64,000 nt of DNA from Pseudomonadota bacterium (lineage in GTDB: Bacteria; Pseudomonadota; Alphaproteobacteria; Reyranellales; Reyranellaceae). The stretch lies in assembly GCA_020160955.1 (NCBI GenBank), contig JAIUOX010000001.1, positions 62,001 to 126,000 of the forward strand, read 5' to 3'. Positions within the stretch are counted from its first letter, which is position 1. Each line of letters opens with the position of its first letter. The notes beneath the pieces are model-generated. The model was not told the origin of the DNA. It saw only the letters and a program-made list of their open reading frames with translations, and made no database searches. Positions 18,514 to 25,561 of the stretch are shown here, one piece after another. Position numbers and translations under genes: made by a program.

Positions 18514-20624
18514 TGAGCGACCTCGAGGAGTATCACCAGAGCATGTTGGCCGATATCCGTCGGGAGGCGGATACGAGCGGCGTCCTGATGGTTGAAGCAT
18601 TCTTCGACCGCGTGGCGGAGCGTCTTGCCGAAGCCGGAGAGCTGGAGGTCGCCCATCGGGCCTTCCATCAGACGGGTGAGGGCGGGCAGAAGGTTCGGAT
18701 TGACGGATATGCGGGAGACCCGCGCGATTCGGAAGGAATCCTTGGTCTGATCGTCTGCGATTTTGTCGATTCGGATGAAGTGCAGACCTTCGGCAAGGGC
18801 GACTTGCCGCCGCTCCTGAATCCCCTGATCAGGTTCTTGCGGAACGCGAAGAAGGCCGAGTTCCGTGATTCGCTGAACGAGGTCAGCCCTGCCTTTCAAG
18901 TCTCCGACCTGATCATCAACACGTGGAGCCGCGTCTCGAAGGTAAAGCTTATCCTTGTATCCAATCGCCGCTACATCGGGCGTGATGACGCGGTAAAGCT
19001 GAAGGACTCGGGTGATGTTCCGGTAACCTACTCTGTCTGGGACCTGGCACGTTTCGAACGCTTCGATCGCTCCGGCCAGGCCAGGGAAGACATGGTCATC
19101 GACTTCGCGAAGGACTTTGGCGGCCCGATTCCGGCGCTGAAGGCATCGCAGGAGGGCGCCGGGCTCGAGAGCTACCTCATGATTGTCCCGGGGCGCCAAC
19201 TTGCCGAAGTGTACGATCGATGGGGTGCAAGGCTCCTCGAAGCCAACGTGCGTTCCTTTCTTCAGGCGCGCGCCAAGACGAACAAGGGCATCCAGAAGAC
19301 GATCAAGGAGGAGCCGGAGCTGTTCTTCCCCTACAACAATGGGCTATCAGCGACTGCGGATGCCGTCGAATGGGTGCAGACCGACGGCGGCAAGGCCATT
19401 TCGTCCATCAGCAATCTGCAGATCGTCAATGGTGCTCAGACCACGGGATCGATTCACGCAGCGCTGAAGGCGGCCGGCGATCAGCTGCAGCATGTCTTTG
19501 TTCAGATGAAGCTGACAGTGGTTCCGCCTGAACGGGCGGAGGACATCGTGCCCAAGATCTCCGAGTTCGCGAATACTCAGAACAAGGTCAATGCCGCGGA
19601 CTTCTTCTCCAATCACCCATTCCACGTGCGGATGGAGAAGATCTCGCGGACCGTGATGTTCACCGCTAGAGAAGGTGAGCGGCACGACAGCAAGTGGTTC
19701 TACGAGCGGTCCCGCGGCCAGTTCCTGAACGAACGAGCCAAGCGCAAGGGCGCGGACCTCCGGCGGTTCGAACTGGAATACCCGAAGGAGCAGCTTTTCA
19801 GCAAGACCGACCTCGCGAAGTACGAGTGCTCTGCTGGCGGCAAGCCGCATGTGGTGTCAAAGGGCGCGCAAAAGAACTTCGCCGAGTTTGCCAAGGACCT
19901 CGGGGAGTCCTGGAGCAAGACCGATGCTCAGTACAATGAGCTGTGGTTCAAGCGTCTCGTGGCGAAGGCCATCCTCTTCCGTTGGCTGGAAGCGGAGGTT
20001 CCTAAGCAGGACTGGTACGAGGGCGGTTATCGGGCGAACATCGTGACCTATGCGATGGCCAAGGTGTTTCATGACGCGGGCGCAGATGGACAGGTGCTGG
20101 ATCTCGATGCCATCTGGCGGCGTCAGGCGGTTCCGGCCGCCCTTGGGCGGGCCCTGCTGCTGGCCGCTGCCGAGGCCAACAATCTGATCACCCATCCCCC
20201 ACAGGGCGTGCGCAACATGTCCGAATGGGCGAAGCAACAGGCGTGCTGGAATGGGCTGAAGTCCCGGACCGTTACCTACGATGACGACTTCTCCACCTGT
20301 CTCGTTCTCGCCGAGGCCGCGCGCTCTGCCGAACGGGATGCGCGTGCATCCTCGACAATGGCTGACGGAATTGGAGCCCAGACACGCGTCGTGAAGCTGG
20401 GGCCGGACTTCTGGGAAGACGCTATCGAATGGGCGCGTGCGACGAGGAAGCTGGATTCGAAGGATCTTCAGATCCTGCAGGCTTGTGCGTCGCTGCCCAG
20501 ACGAGGAAGAGCGCCGAGCGAAGCACAGTCAAGATATGCGCTGGAGGTCCTGGGACGGCTGCAAGAGGCCGGGTTCTCTCCAGTCGAGATCATCCCTCAG
20601 GTCGGCCAGGACGCCGTGGTCTAG
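18513..20624 (+). CDS. AIPR-family defence protein
   Basis: The 703-residue protein belongs to the AIPR (abortive infection phage resistance) family. It shows the signature FFPYNNGLSATA followed by SNLQIVNGAQTTGS (Asn306, Gln309) and EFANTQNKVNAADFFSNHPF. An N-terminal region (about 1-230) with ILGLIVCDF and KLILVSNRRY resembles a restriction-endonuclease-like fold that often precedes AIPR. The biochemical activity of AIPR is not settled. The ATG at 18513 overlaps the preceding stop by one base, giving four co-translated genes. Its end overlaps the convergent vsr gene by 35 bases. Confidence 0.9.
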   Translation: MSDLEEYHQSMLADIRREADTSGVLMVEAFFDRVAERLAEAGELEVAHRAFHQTGEGGQKVRIDGYAGDPRDSEGILGLIVCDFVDSDEVQTFGKGDLPPLLNPLIRFLRNAKKAEFRDSLNEVSPAFQVSDLIINTWSRVSKVKLILVSNRRYIGRDDAVKLKDSGDVPVTYSVWDLARFERFDRSGQAREDMVIDFAKDFGGPIPALKASQEGAGLESYLMIVPGRQLAEVYDRWGARLLEANVRSFLQARAKTNKGIQKTIKEEPELFFPYNNGLSATADAVEWVQTDGGKAISSISNLQIVNGAQTTGSIHAALKAAGDQLQHVFVQMKLTVVPPERAEDIVPKISEFANTQNKVNAADFFSNHPFHVRMEKISRTVMFTAREGERHDSKWFYERSRGQFLNERAKRKGADLRRFELEYPKEQLFSKTDLAKYECSAGGKPHVVSKGAQKNFAEFAKDLGESWSKTDAQYNELWFKRLVAKAILFRWLEAEVPKQDWYEGGYRANIVTYAMAKVFHDAGADGQVLDLDAIWRRQAVPAALGRALLLAAAEANNLITHPPQGVRNMSEWAKQQACWNGLKSRTVTYDDDFSTCLVLAEAARSAERDARASSTMADGIGAQTRVVKLGPDFWEDAIEWARATRKLDSKDLQILQACASLPRRGRAPSEAQSRYALEVLGRLQEAGFSPVEIIPQVGQDAVV

Positions 20625-21099
20625 TCCTGACCGATGGTGCTGACTTGCCTCTCGGCTTTCCGATGTCGAGTGTTTCGGAGGCGGAGCGTAACCAGGCCGC
20701 GACGCGCCCCGATGTCGTGGCAACTCCGTCAGCGTCACGCAAGGCACATTCCCAAACCGTGGCTACGCGCCAGCCTGACTCGGCCAGCAACTTGGCCACA
20801 CGCCTGTCTCGCGCGACGTTTGCGGAGAACTTGGCCTTCCAGAAGGACGCGCGCGTCCGCGGCTCCGTCGCGTAGCGGCAGCCAGCGTGGCGATGCCAGA
20901 AGCATCCATGAACGAAGACCACCGCCTTGAACTGGGGAAACAGCAGGTCCGGTTTCCCCGGAAGGCGATGGGAGTGCAGCCGATAGCGCAATCCTTTCGC
21001 ATGCAGGGCGCGGCGCAGCGCCATCTCGGGTCTGGTGTTCTTGCCGCCGATCCCGGCCATCATGCGAGATCGCGTAGGCTTGTCGACAATATCTGACAC
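20590..21099 (-). CDS. vsr: Very short patch repair (Vsr) endonuclease
   Basis: This 169-residue mismatch endonuclease nicks next to T:G mismatches that arise when 5-methylcytosine deaminates, so it protects cells with a C5 methylase. With the GTG start at 21099 (AGGAG four bases upstream) its numbering nearly equals that of E. coli Vsr: Asp51 in GKPDLLFP, Phe62, His64, Cys66, Trp68, His69 and His71 in FVHGCFWHRHAGC, then Cys74 and Cys118 for zinc. The family opening TRSRMMAGIGGKNTRPE is present. A TTG at 21117 is an alternative start but fits the family length less well. It is divergent from the methylase and convergent with the AIPR gene. Confidence 0.95.
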   Translation of the reverse strand: MSDIVDKPTRSRMMAGIGGKNTRPEMALRRALHAKGLRYRLHSHRLPGKPDLLFPQFKAVVFVHGCFWHRHAGCRYATEPRTRASFWKAKFSANVARDRRVAKLLAESGWRVATVWECALRDADGVATTSGRVAAWLRSASETLDIGKPRGKSAPSVRTRPRRPGRPEG

Positions 21100-21165
21100 C
21101 GGTCTCCTGGTGTTCAAAGGTTGAAGTGTTATACACGGAACGTAACAGTTCCATCAGGAGCGAGC

Positions 21166-22728
21166 TTGTCCAGCACCTTCGGCGTTGTCGATCTGTTTGC
21201 GGGCCCTGGAGGTCTTGGCGAGGGCTTCGCATCCTTGCGGGATCGCGGTCATGCGCCCTTCAGGATCGGCATCTCGATCGAAAAGGAAGCATCGGCGCAC
21301 CAGACACTCACCCTGCGTGCCTTTCTTCGCGAGTATCGGGCGCGTCACGGAAGGCTCCCTCGCTCGTTCATCGACTTCCATGCCGGTCGCATCGAGCAGC
21401 CGGACTGGGGAGCAGTCGACGAAGAAGCGTGGCGCGCTGCGGAGCACGAAGCGCGGTGTCTCGAGTTGGGGACCGAGAAGGCCTCCGGGGTCATCCGGCA
21501 AGCCATCTCCCGCTTGAGGCAGAAGTACCGGGACGCGGTTCTGATTGGCGGCCCTCCTTGTCAGGCATACTCGCTCGTGGGCCGGGCCAGGGCCAAGGGC
21601 AAGGTCGGCTACAAGCCGGAAGAGGATGAGCGGCACTATCTTTTCCGGGAGTACATCCGGGTCCTGGACCGCCTGAGGCCGGCCGCGTTCGTGATGGAGA
21701 ACGTCAAGGGCATGCTTTCGTCGACTGTCGAAAGTCGACTCGTTTTCGAGATGCTCATGGAGGATCTGAGATCGCTCGGCACGGGCAGGCAGGGGCTGTA
21801 CGAACTTCGGGCGATTCGTGTCTCCGATGGCAAGGCGACCCTCAGCGAACCTCGGGAGCCGGCCGACTTCGTTGTTCGAGCAGAAGACTTCGGGGTGCCG
21901 CAGAGGCGACACCGCGTAATCATCGTGGGAATTCGGTCTGACCGGGCCGTGAAGCCGGGGGCGGCCTCCATCGACGTTGGTGCAGATGGCCGGACTGTCG
22001 GTTTCGCCATCGGATCGCTTCCGGGTATTCGAAGCGGACTCAGCAAGGGATTGGACAGTGCGGAGAATTGGCGCGATCTGGTCGTCGAGGCCGCTACCGA
22101 GCTCGGCAAGGAGTATGCGGCTCAGCGACACAGTGACCTGCGCGACGAGTTCCGGGCCGTGGCTCGGAAAGCATCCGAACATCGCCCACTGACACGAACT
22201 TCGTCGTCTCTCTACAAGCGATACGGCGAGGCGAAGGACGAACTGCTGTCGTGGCTCGAGAATGACGAGTTGGAGTCAATCGCTCAGCACGAGAGTCGCG
22301 GGCACATGAAGACTGACCTGGGACGTTACTTGTTTGCAGCAGTATTCGGAAAGGTGCGAGGATACAGTCCGAAAGCCGATGAGTTTCCGGTCATGCTCGC
22401 GCCGGAGCATCGCAACTGGCAAAGCGGAATCTTCTCCGACAGATTTCGTGTCCAGCTGAAGGATGAGCCGGCCACGACCGTTACGAGTCACATATCCAAG
22501 GACGGCCACTACTTCATTCACCCCGATGCCTCCCAGTGTCGGAGCCTGACCGTTCGGGAAGCTGCGCGGCTGCAGACCTTTCCAGACGACTATCTGTTTC
22601 TTGGCAACCGAACGCAGCAGTATGTGCAGGTTGGCAATGCGGTCCCTCCGTTTCTTGCCAGGCAGATCGCGCGCTTGATTTACAAGGCGTTGGCGACGTC
22701 ACGCACGATGGTCAAGCAAGGGAACTAG
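21166..22728 (+). CDS. C5-cytosine DNA methyltransferase
   Basis: The 520-residue enzyme carries the C5-methyltransferase motifs in order: I (VVDLFAGPGGLGEGF), IV (GGPPCQAYSLVG, nucleophile Cys132), VI (FVMENVKG), VIII (VPQRRHRVIIVG), IX (LTVREAARLQTFPDDYLF) and X (YVQVGNAVPP). The target-recognition region between VIII and IX is long (about 220 residues), so its recognition sequence cannot be read. The start is TTG 21166 with CAGGAG five bases upstream. A TTG at 21121 is possible but lacks a site. It would protect host DNA from the linked system, and the Vsr next door repairs its deamination product. Confidence 0.95.
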   Translation: MSSTFGVVDLFAGPGGLGEGFASLRDRGHAPFRIGISIEKEASAHQTLTLRAFLREYRARHGRLPRSFIDFHAGRIEQPDWGAVDEEAWRAAEHEARCLELGTEKASGVIRQAISRLRQKYRDAVLIGGPPCQAYSLVGRARAKGKVGYKPEEDERHYLFREYIRVLDRLRPAAFVMENVKGMLSSTVESRLVFEMLMEDLRSLGTGRQGLYELRAIRVSDGKATLSEPREPADFVVRAEDFGVPQRRHRVIIVGIRSDRAVKPGAASIDVGADGRTVGFAIGSLPGIRSGLSKGLDSAENWRDLVVEAATELGKEYAAQRHSDLRDEFRAVARKASEHRPLTRTSSSLYKRYGEAKDELLSWLENDELESIAQHESRGHMKTDLGRYLFAAVFGKVRGYSPKADEFPVMLAPEHRNWQSGIFSDRFRVQLKDEPATTVTSHISKDGHYFIHPDASQCRSLTVREAARLQTFPDDYLFLGNRTQQYVQVGNAVPPFLARQIARLIYKALATSRTMVKQGN

Positions 22729-22800
22729 GTCGCGCGGTCGAATTGACGGCAGTGGGAGTGCGTTCTTTGCGGTGCTGGTGCGGCACGCAATAATGACCAG

Positions 22801-22823
22801 GGTGTTTACTTCGGAGAAGCACC
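22801..22823 (+). promoter_or_regulatory. Hairpin enclosing the ribosome-binding site of the terminase-like gene
   Basis: GGTGTTT and AAGCACC pair (one G-T) around an inner CT-TCGG-AG hairpin with one bulged A. The GGAGAAG ribosome-binding site lies inside the 3' arm, one base before the GTG at 22825, so folding could hide it. Confidence 0.4.
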
Positions 22824-22824
22824 A

Positions 22825-23454
22825 GTGTTATTGTGCCCCATGCCCACCCCCGGCCGCCCCACCCTCTACCACCCCGACTTCGCCGAGACGGCGCACAACT
22901 ACTGCCTGCTCGGCGCCACCAACGCCGACCTCGCCGCCTTCTTCGACGTGGCGGCGCGGACGATCGACAACTGGATCGCCACCCGTGACGACTTCGGCGC
23001 CGCGGTGCGGCGGGGGCGGGCGGCGGCGGATGCGCGGGTGGCGCGCTGCCTCTACGACAAGGCCGTCGGCTACGACCGCACCGTGTCGCGCACCGTGCTG
23101 CACCAGGGCCGCGAACACACGCTGAGCCAGGTCGTCCACGTCGCGCCCGACACCCGCGCCTGCATCTTCTGGCTGCGCAACCGCCAGCCCGCCGCCTGGA
23201 ACGGCCCGCCGTCGGGCGCGGGACGGGGCCAGGGCGACGACCCGGAGGGCCATCCATCGGCGCGTCGGGACGGTGCGCGGTATGGGCACTCGACCCAGGC
23301 GGACCTCGACGAGCTCGAGGCCGCCGGCCTGCGCGCCCGCGCCGCCCGTCTCGCCGCCCTCGCCGAGCAACGAAAAACCCCGCCCTCTCGCGAGGACGGG
23401 GTCAGGGAGGAGGGAGGCGGGGCCGACCGGCCGGGACCGGCCGACACCCGCTGA
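22825..23454 (+). CDS. Phage terminase small-subunit-like DNA-binding protein
   Basis: The 209-residue protein resembles solitary terminase small-subunit-like proteins. GRPTLYHPDFAETAHNYCLLGAT leads into a helix-turn-helix (ADLAAFFDVAARTIDNWI), then RRGRAAADARVARCLYDKAVGY and CIFWLRNRQPAAW, which are typical of that family. In phages the small subunit recognises DNA ends for packaging; here no large terminase, portal or capsid gene is near, so this is a stranded relic or a re-used DNA-binding protein. The tail from residue 130 is low-complexity. The GTG at 22825 sits five bases after GGAGAAG; the ATG at 22840 is the alternative and fits the family opening better. Its GC content matches the chromosome, not the adjacent island. 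Confidence 0.75.
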   Translation: MLLCPMPTPGRPTLYHPDFAETAHNYCLLGATNADLAAFFDVAARTIDNWIATRDDFGAAVRRGRAAADARVARCLYDKAVGYDRTVSRTVLHQGREHTLSQVVHVAPDTRACIFWLRNRQPAAWNGPPSGAGRGQGDDPEGHPSARRDGARYGHSTQADLDELEAAGLRARAARLAALAEQRKTPPSREDGVREEGGGADRPGPADTR

Positions 23455-23461
23455 TGAAGGG

Positions 23462-24247
23462 CTAGAAGCGGTAGGTGACGCCGACGCCGAACAGCCACGG
23501 GTCGAGGGCGGCGGTGCCGCTGACCGGGATCGTGTTGTTCACCGTGGCGTTGTAGCCCGGCCGCAGGATCAGCTTCTTGACGTCGAAGTTCACGCCCCAG
23601 TTGCGGTCGATCATGTAGTCGAAGCCCGCCTGCAGGGCGAGGCCGACCGCGGTGTTCAGGCTGAACTGCGTGGTCGTCAGGCCGCCCGCCGTCGTCGCGC
23701 CGGCGTTCTGGGTGCTGAGCGGGATCGTCAGGTTGATGCCGGCGCCGACATAGGGCTGGAACGCGCCCATGTTGGTGAAGTGGTACTGCGCCGTCAGCGT
23801 CGGCGGCAGCAGCAGGGTGCTGCCGATGTTGAGGCCGTTCAACGACCCGTTGCCGGTGACGTTGTGCCCGGTCACGCCGAGGATCAGCTCGAGCGCGATG
23901 TTCGGGTTGAAGTAGTACGAGATGTCGAGCTCGGGCACGATCGAGTTGCCGACCGACAGGCCCGAGAACGGCGTCGACAGCGACGGCACGCCCTGGACGT
24001 TCACCGTGCTGGCGTTGGTGTCCGGCACCACGCCCATGGCGCGCACGCGGACCTGCCAGCCACCGGTGAAGCCGAACTTCTCCGGCGGGCCATAGGGGCC
24101 ACCGAAGGTTCCCGGCGCGCCGGCCGAGGCCGTTGCGGCCTGCGCCTGCTCGACCGCCACCTCGTCGGCCTGCGCCGGCGCCGCCATCATCAGCGCCGCC
24201 GCGGCCACCGACGTCAGCATGGTCCCCAAAACCCGAAACTTGTTCAT
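23462..24247 (-). CDS. ompW: OmpW-family outer membrane protein
   Basis: The 261-residue precursor has a signal peptide ending APAQA and an eight-stranded beta-barrel of the OmpW family. Marker segments are GGWQVRVRAMGVVPD near residue 65, PELDISYYFNPNIALELILG, PTLTAQYHFTNMGAFQPYVGAGINLT, and a C-terminal VGVTYRF ending in Phe as outer membrane proteins do. OmpW forms a narrow hydrophobic channel and in enterobacteria is raised under low oxygen. The ATG at 24247 has GGAG seven bases upstream. Longer in-frame starts would run through an FNR box. It is probably monocistronic. Confidence 0.93.
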   Translation of the reverse strand: MNKFRVLGTMLTSVAAAALMMAAPAQADEVAVEQAQAATASAGAPGTFGGPYGPPEKFGFTGGWQVRVRAMGVVPDTNASTVNVQGVPSLSTPFSGLSVGNSIVPELDISYYFNPNIALELILGVTGHNVTGNGSLNGLNIGSTLLLPPTLTAQYHFTNMGAFQPYVGAGINLTIPLSTQNAGATTAGGLTTTQFSLNTAVGLALQAGFDYMIDRNWGVNFDVKKLILRPGYNATVNNTIPVSGTAALDPWLFGVGVTYRF

Positions 24248-24302
24248 TGCATGCTCCAGTTCGAAACGCATGCCCACGATAGGAGTAGGGGGACGGCGGC
24301 GG

Positions 24303-24316
24303 TTGATCTGGATCAA
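24303..24316 (-). promoter_or_regulatory. Perfect FNR box upstream of ompW
   Basis: TTGAT-CTGG-ATCAA matches the FNR consensus exactly. Its near edge is 55 bases from the ompW start codon. A CCTATC on the minus strand at 24278-24283 could be the -10, which would put the box close to the -40 position used for activation. Confidence 0.7.
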
Positions 24317-24379
24317 TCACGCGAAGTGAGGACGCTCACGTGTGTCGGATGCGTCACGCTCGTGGAGTGCTTTTTGGAA

Positions 24380-24401
24380 GCTTTCTCAGGTGTGAGAAAG
24401 C
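24380..24401. terminator. Perfect 9-bp hairpin downstream of the small secreted protein
   Basis: GCTTTCTCA-GGTG-TGAGAAAGC is a perfect inverted repeat 59 bases past the stop at 24461. It is followed by a second GC-rich hairpin on the other side (GCGGGCG-TCT-CGCCCGC, about 24406-24422). There is no T-run on the minus strand, so factor-independent termination is uncertain. Confidence 0.4.
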
Positions 24402-24460
24402 GGAGCGCGGGCGTCTCGCCCGCTCACGAGGCGCGCGGGCGGGGGCCGGCGTCGGCCGGG

Positions 24461-24883
24461 TCAGGGCTTGACGTAGTACGCCGGCCCGTTGGCGCCCTGC
24501 AGCGTGATGTAGGTCTGGCCGTTGCCGGTGCCGATCGAGTAGCAGCGCTCCTTGCCGGCGGCATCCTTGGCCCAGGTCGAGCAGAAGCCGAGCTCGTGGT
24601 GGCGCCAGGTGCCGCCGTCGACGACGCCGGCATTGTCGGTCCGGGTCGCCGTGCCGTCGGCGTTGAATCGCATCGTGCCCGACGTGCCGTCGCTGGCGGT
24701 CACGCTCTTCGGCTGGTCGATCCAGCTGCGGAAGGCGGCGTTGCCGTCGAGCGAGTCGCCGCCGCCCATGCCACTGCCGCCGCCGCTGCCGCCCAGCACG
24801 TACATGCCCAGGGGATTGCCGCCCTGGCCGAACGCCGGCCCCGCCATCGCGGCGAGACCGGCAAGCAGGAGAAGGCGCCGCAT
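24461..24883 (-). CDS. Small secreted protein, function unknown
   Basis: The 140-residue precursor has a clear signal peptide (MRRLLLLAGLAAMAG then AFG-Q). A Gly/Ser-rich stretch (about residues 31-43) and a compact C-terminal domain follow, with GTMRFNADGTATRTDN, GTWRHHELGFCSTW and KERCYSIGTGNGQTY. Two Cys (101 and 114) could form a disulfide. The TMRFNADGTA...GTWR pattern is like small periplasmic calycin or DUF995-type proteins, but I cannot place it. Its start codon abuts the stop of the HdeD gene, so the two are one transcript. Confidence 0.7.
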   Translation of the reverse strand: MRRLLLLAGLAAMAGPAFGQGGNPLGMYVLGGSGGGSGMGGGDSLDGNAAFRSWIDQPKSVTASDGTSGTMRFNADGTATRTDNAGVVDGGTWRHHELGFCSTWAKDAAGKERCYSIGTGNGQTYITLQGANGPAYYVKP

Positions 24884-25468
24884 TCAGTCCTTCTTGTTCT
24901 TGAGCGCCAGGCCGACGCCCATCCAGGCCGAGCCGATGAACAGCAGGTCGACGCCCAGGAAGATGCCCAGCGTGTAGACGCTGGAGTAGGGCCACTTGGC
25001 GATGATCATGGCGCCCAGCAGCAGGGTGATCAGGGCCGACAGGGCGACCCAGCCCCACGGCTTGCCGGCCTCGCGGACCTGCCAGGCGATGTAGCCGCGG
25101 ACCACGCCGCCGATCACCAGCGCCCAGCCCAGCATCAGGGTCAGGATGGCCGAGGTCAGCAGCGGGTTGTTGAAGGCGATCACGCCGGCCGCGACGTAGA
25201 GCAGGCCGAGCAGCAGCCAGAGGAAGAACTTGCCCCACTCCTTGACCGAGAAGGCGGTGAAGATCTCGCTGACGCCGGCCATGATCATCATGATGCCGAC
25301 CACGAACACCGCGGTCTGGGTGGCCATCACCACGGAGCCCAGCGCGATCACGCCGGAGATCATGAAGATCACGCCCAGGGCGACGATCCACCCCCAGCGG
25401 GCGCGCAGCGCCTTGACGCCCTCGCCGAGGCCGCCCTGCGGGCCAAGTGTATTTCCGGTCATGGACAT
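24884..25468 (-). CDS. HdeD-family membrane protein
   Basis: The 194-residue protein has six transmembrane helices in three pairs, with the HdeD/DUF308 pattern (RWGWIVALGVIFMISGVIAL, TAVFVVGIMMIMAGVSEIFTAF, LLLGLLYVAAGVIAFNNP, then GWALVIGGVVRGYIAW, GWVALSALITLLLGAMIIAKWP and a final LGIFLGVDLLFIGSAWM). HdeD proteins of enterobacteria are linked to acid resistance at high cell density; the activity is unknown. It is upstream of the small secreted protein with no gap. Confidence 0.9.
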   Translation of the reverse strand: MSMTGNTLGPQGGLGEGVKALRARWGWIVALGVIFMISGVIALGSVVMATQTAVFVVGIMMIMAGVSEIFTAFSVKEWGKFFLWLLLGLLYVAAGVIAFNNPLLTSAILTLMLGWALVIGGVVRGYIAWQVREAGKPWGWVALSALITLLLGAMIIAKWPYSSVYTLGIFLGVDLLFIGSAWMGVGLALKNKKD

Positions 25469-25561
25469 CGCGATGTCCTCCTTCTTCTCTCTGCGGAATG
25501 GATGGTGTCAGGATACACCGGCTGGATGGCACTGTCGCGACGGGTGTGGGAAAACAGGGAC

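Larger units (their letters stand above)
13333..22728. other. Defence island: MORC/MutL-like ATPase, Z1, PD-(D/E)XK, AIPR, Vsr and C5-methylase (Mza-type)
   Basis: Six genes form a compact locus with lower GC and different codon use from the flanking chromosome (more GAA, TTC/TTT and CTC mixtures, fewer C/G-ending runs). Four overlap by their stop and start codons. The MutL/MORC-like ATPase, Z1, DUF4420-like nuclease and AIPR set, often next to a DNA methylase and Vsr, was described computationally as a restriction-modification-like system and later tested as the Mza (MutL-Z1-AIPR) phage-defence system. That comparison is from memory of the literature. Acquisition by horizontal transfer is an inference from composition and gene content; I found no flanking att repeats or integrase. 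Confidence 0.85.

Noticed and set aside
13333..22728. Claiming the defence island as a wholly new system
   Set aside because: Its core gene set matches the already described MutL/MORC-Z1-AIPR (Mza) type; only details such as the vsr arrangement and the Asp base may be new.
22780..23454. An intact prophage next to the defence island
   Set aside because: Only one terminase small-subunit-like gene is present; no integrase, large terminase, portal, capsid or tail gene is seen.
24248..24316. A longer OmpW start at 24316
   Set aside because: It would place an FNR box inside the coding region and put 23 polar residues before the signal peptide; the ATG at 24247 has its own ribosome-binding site.
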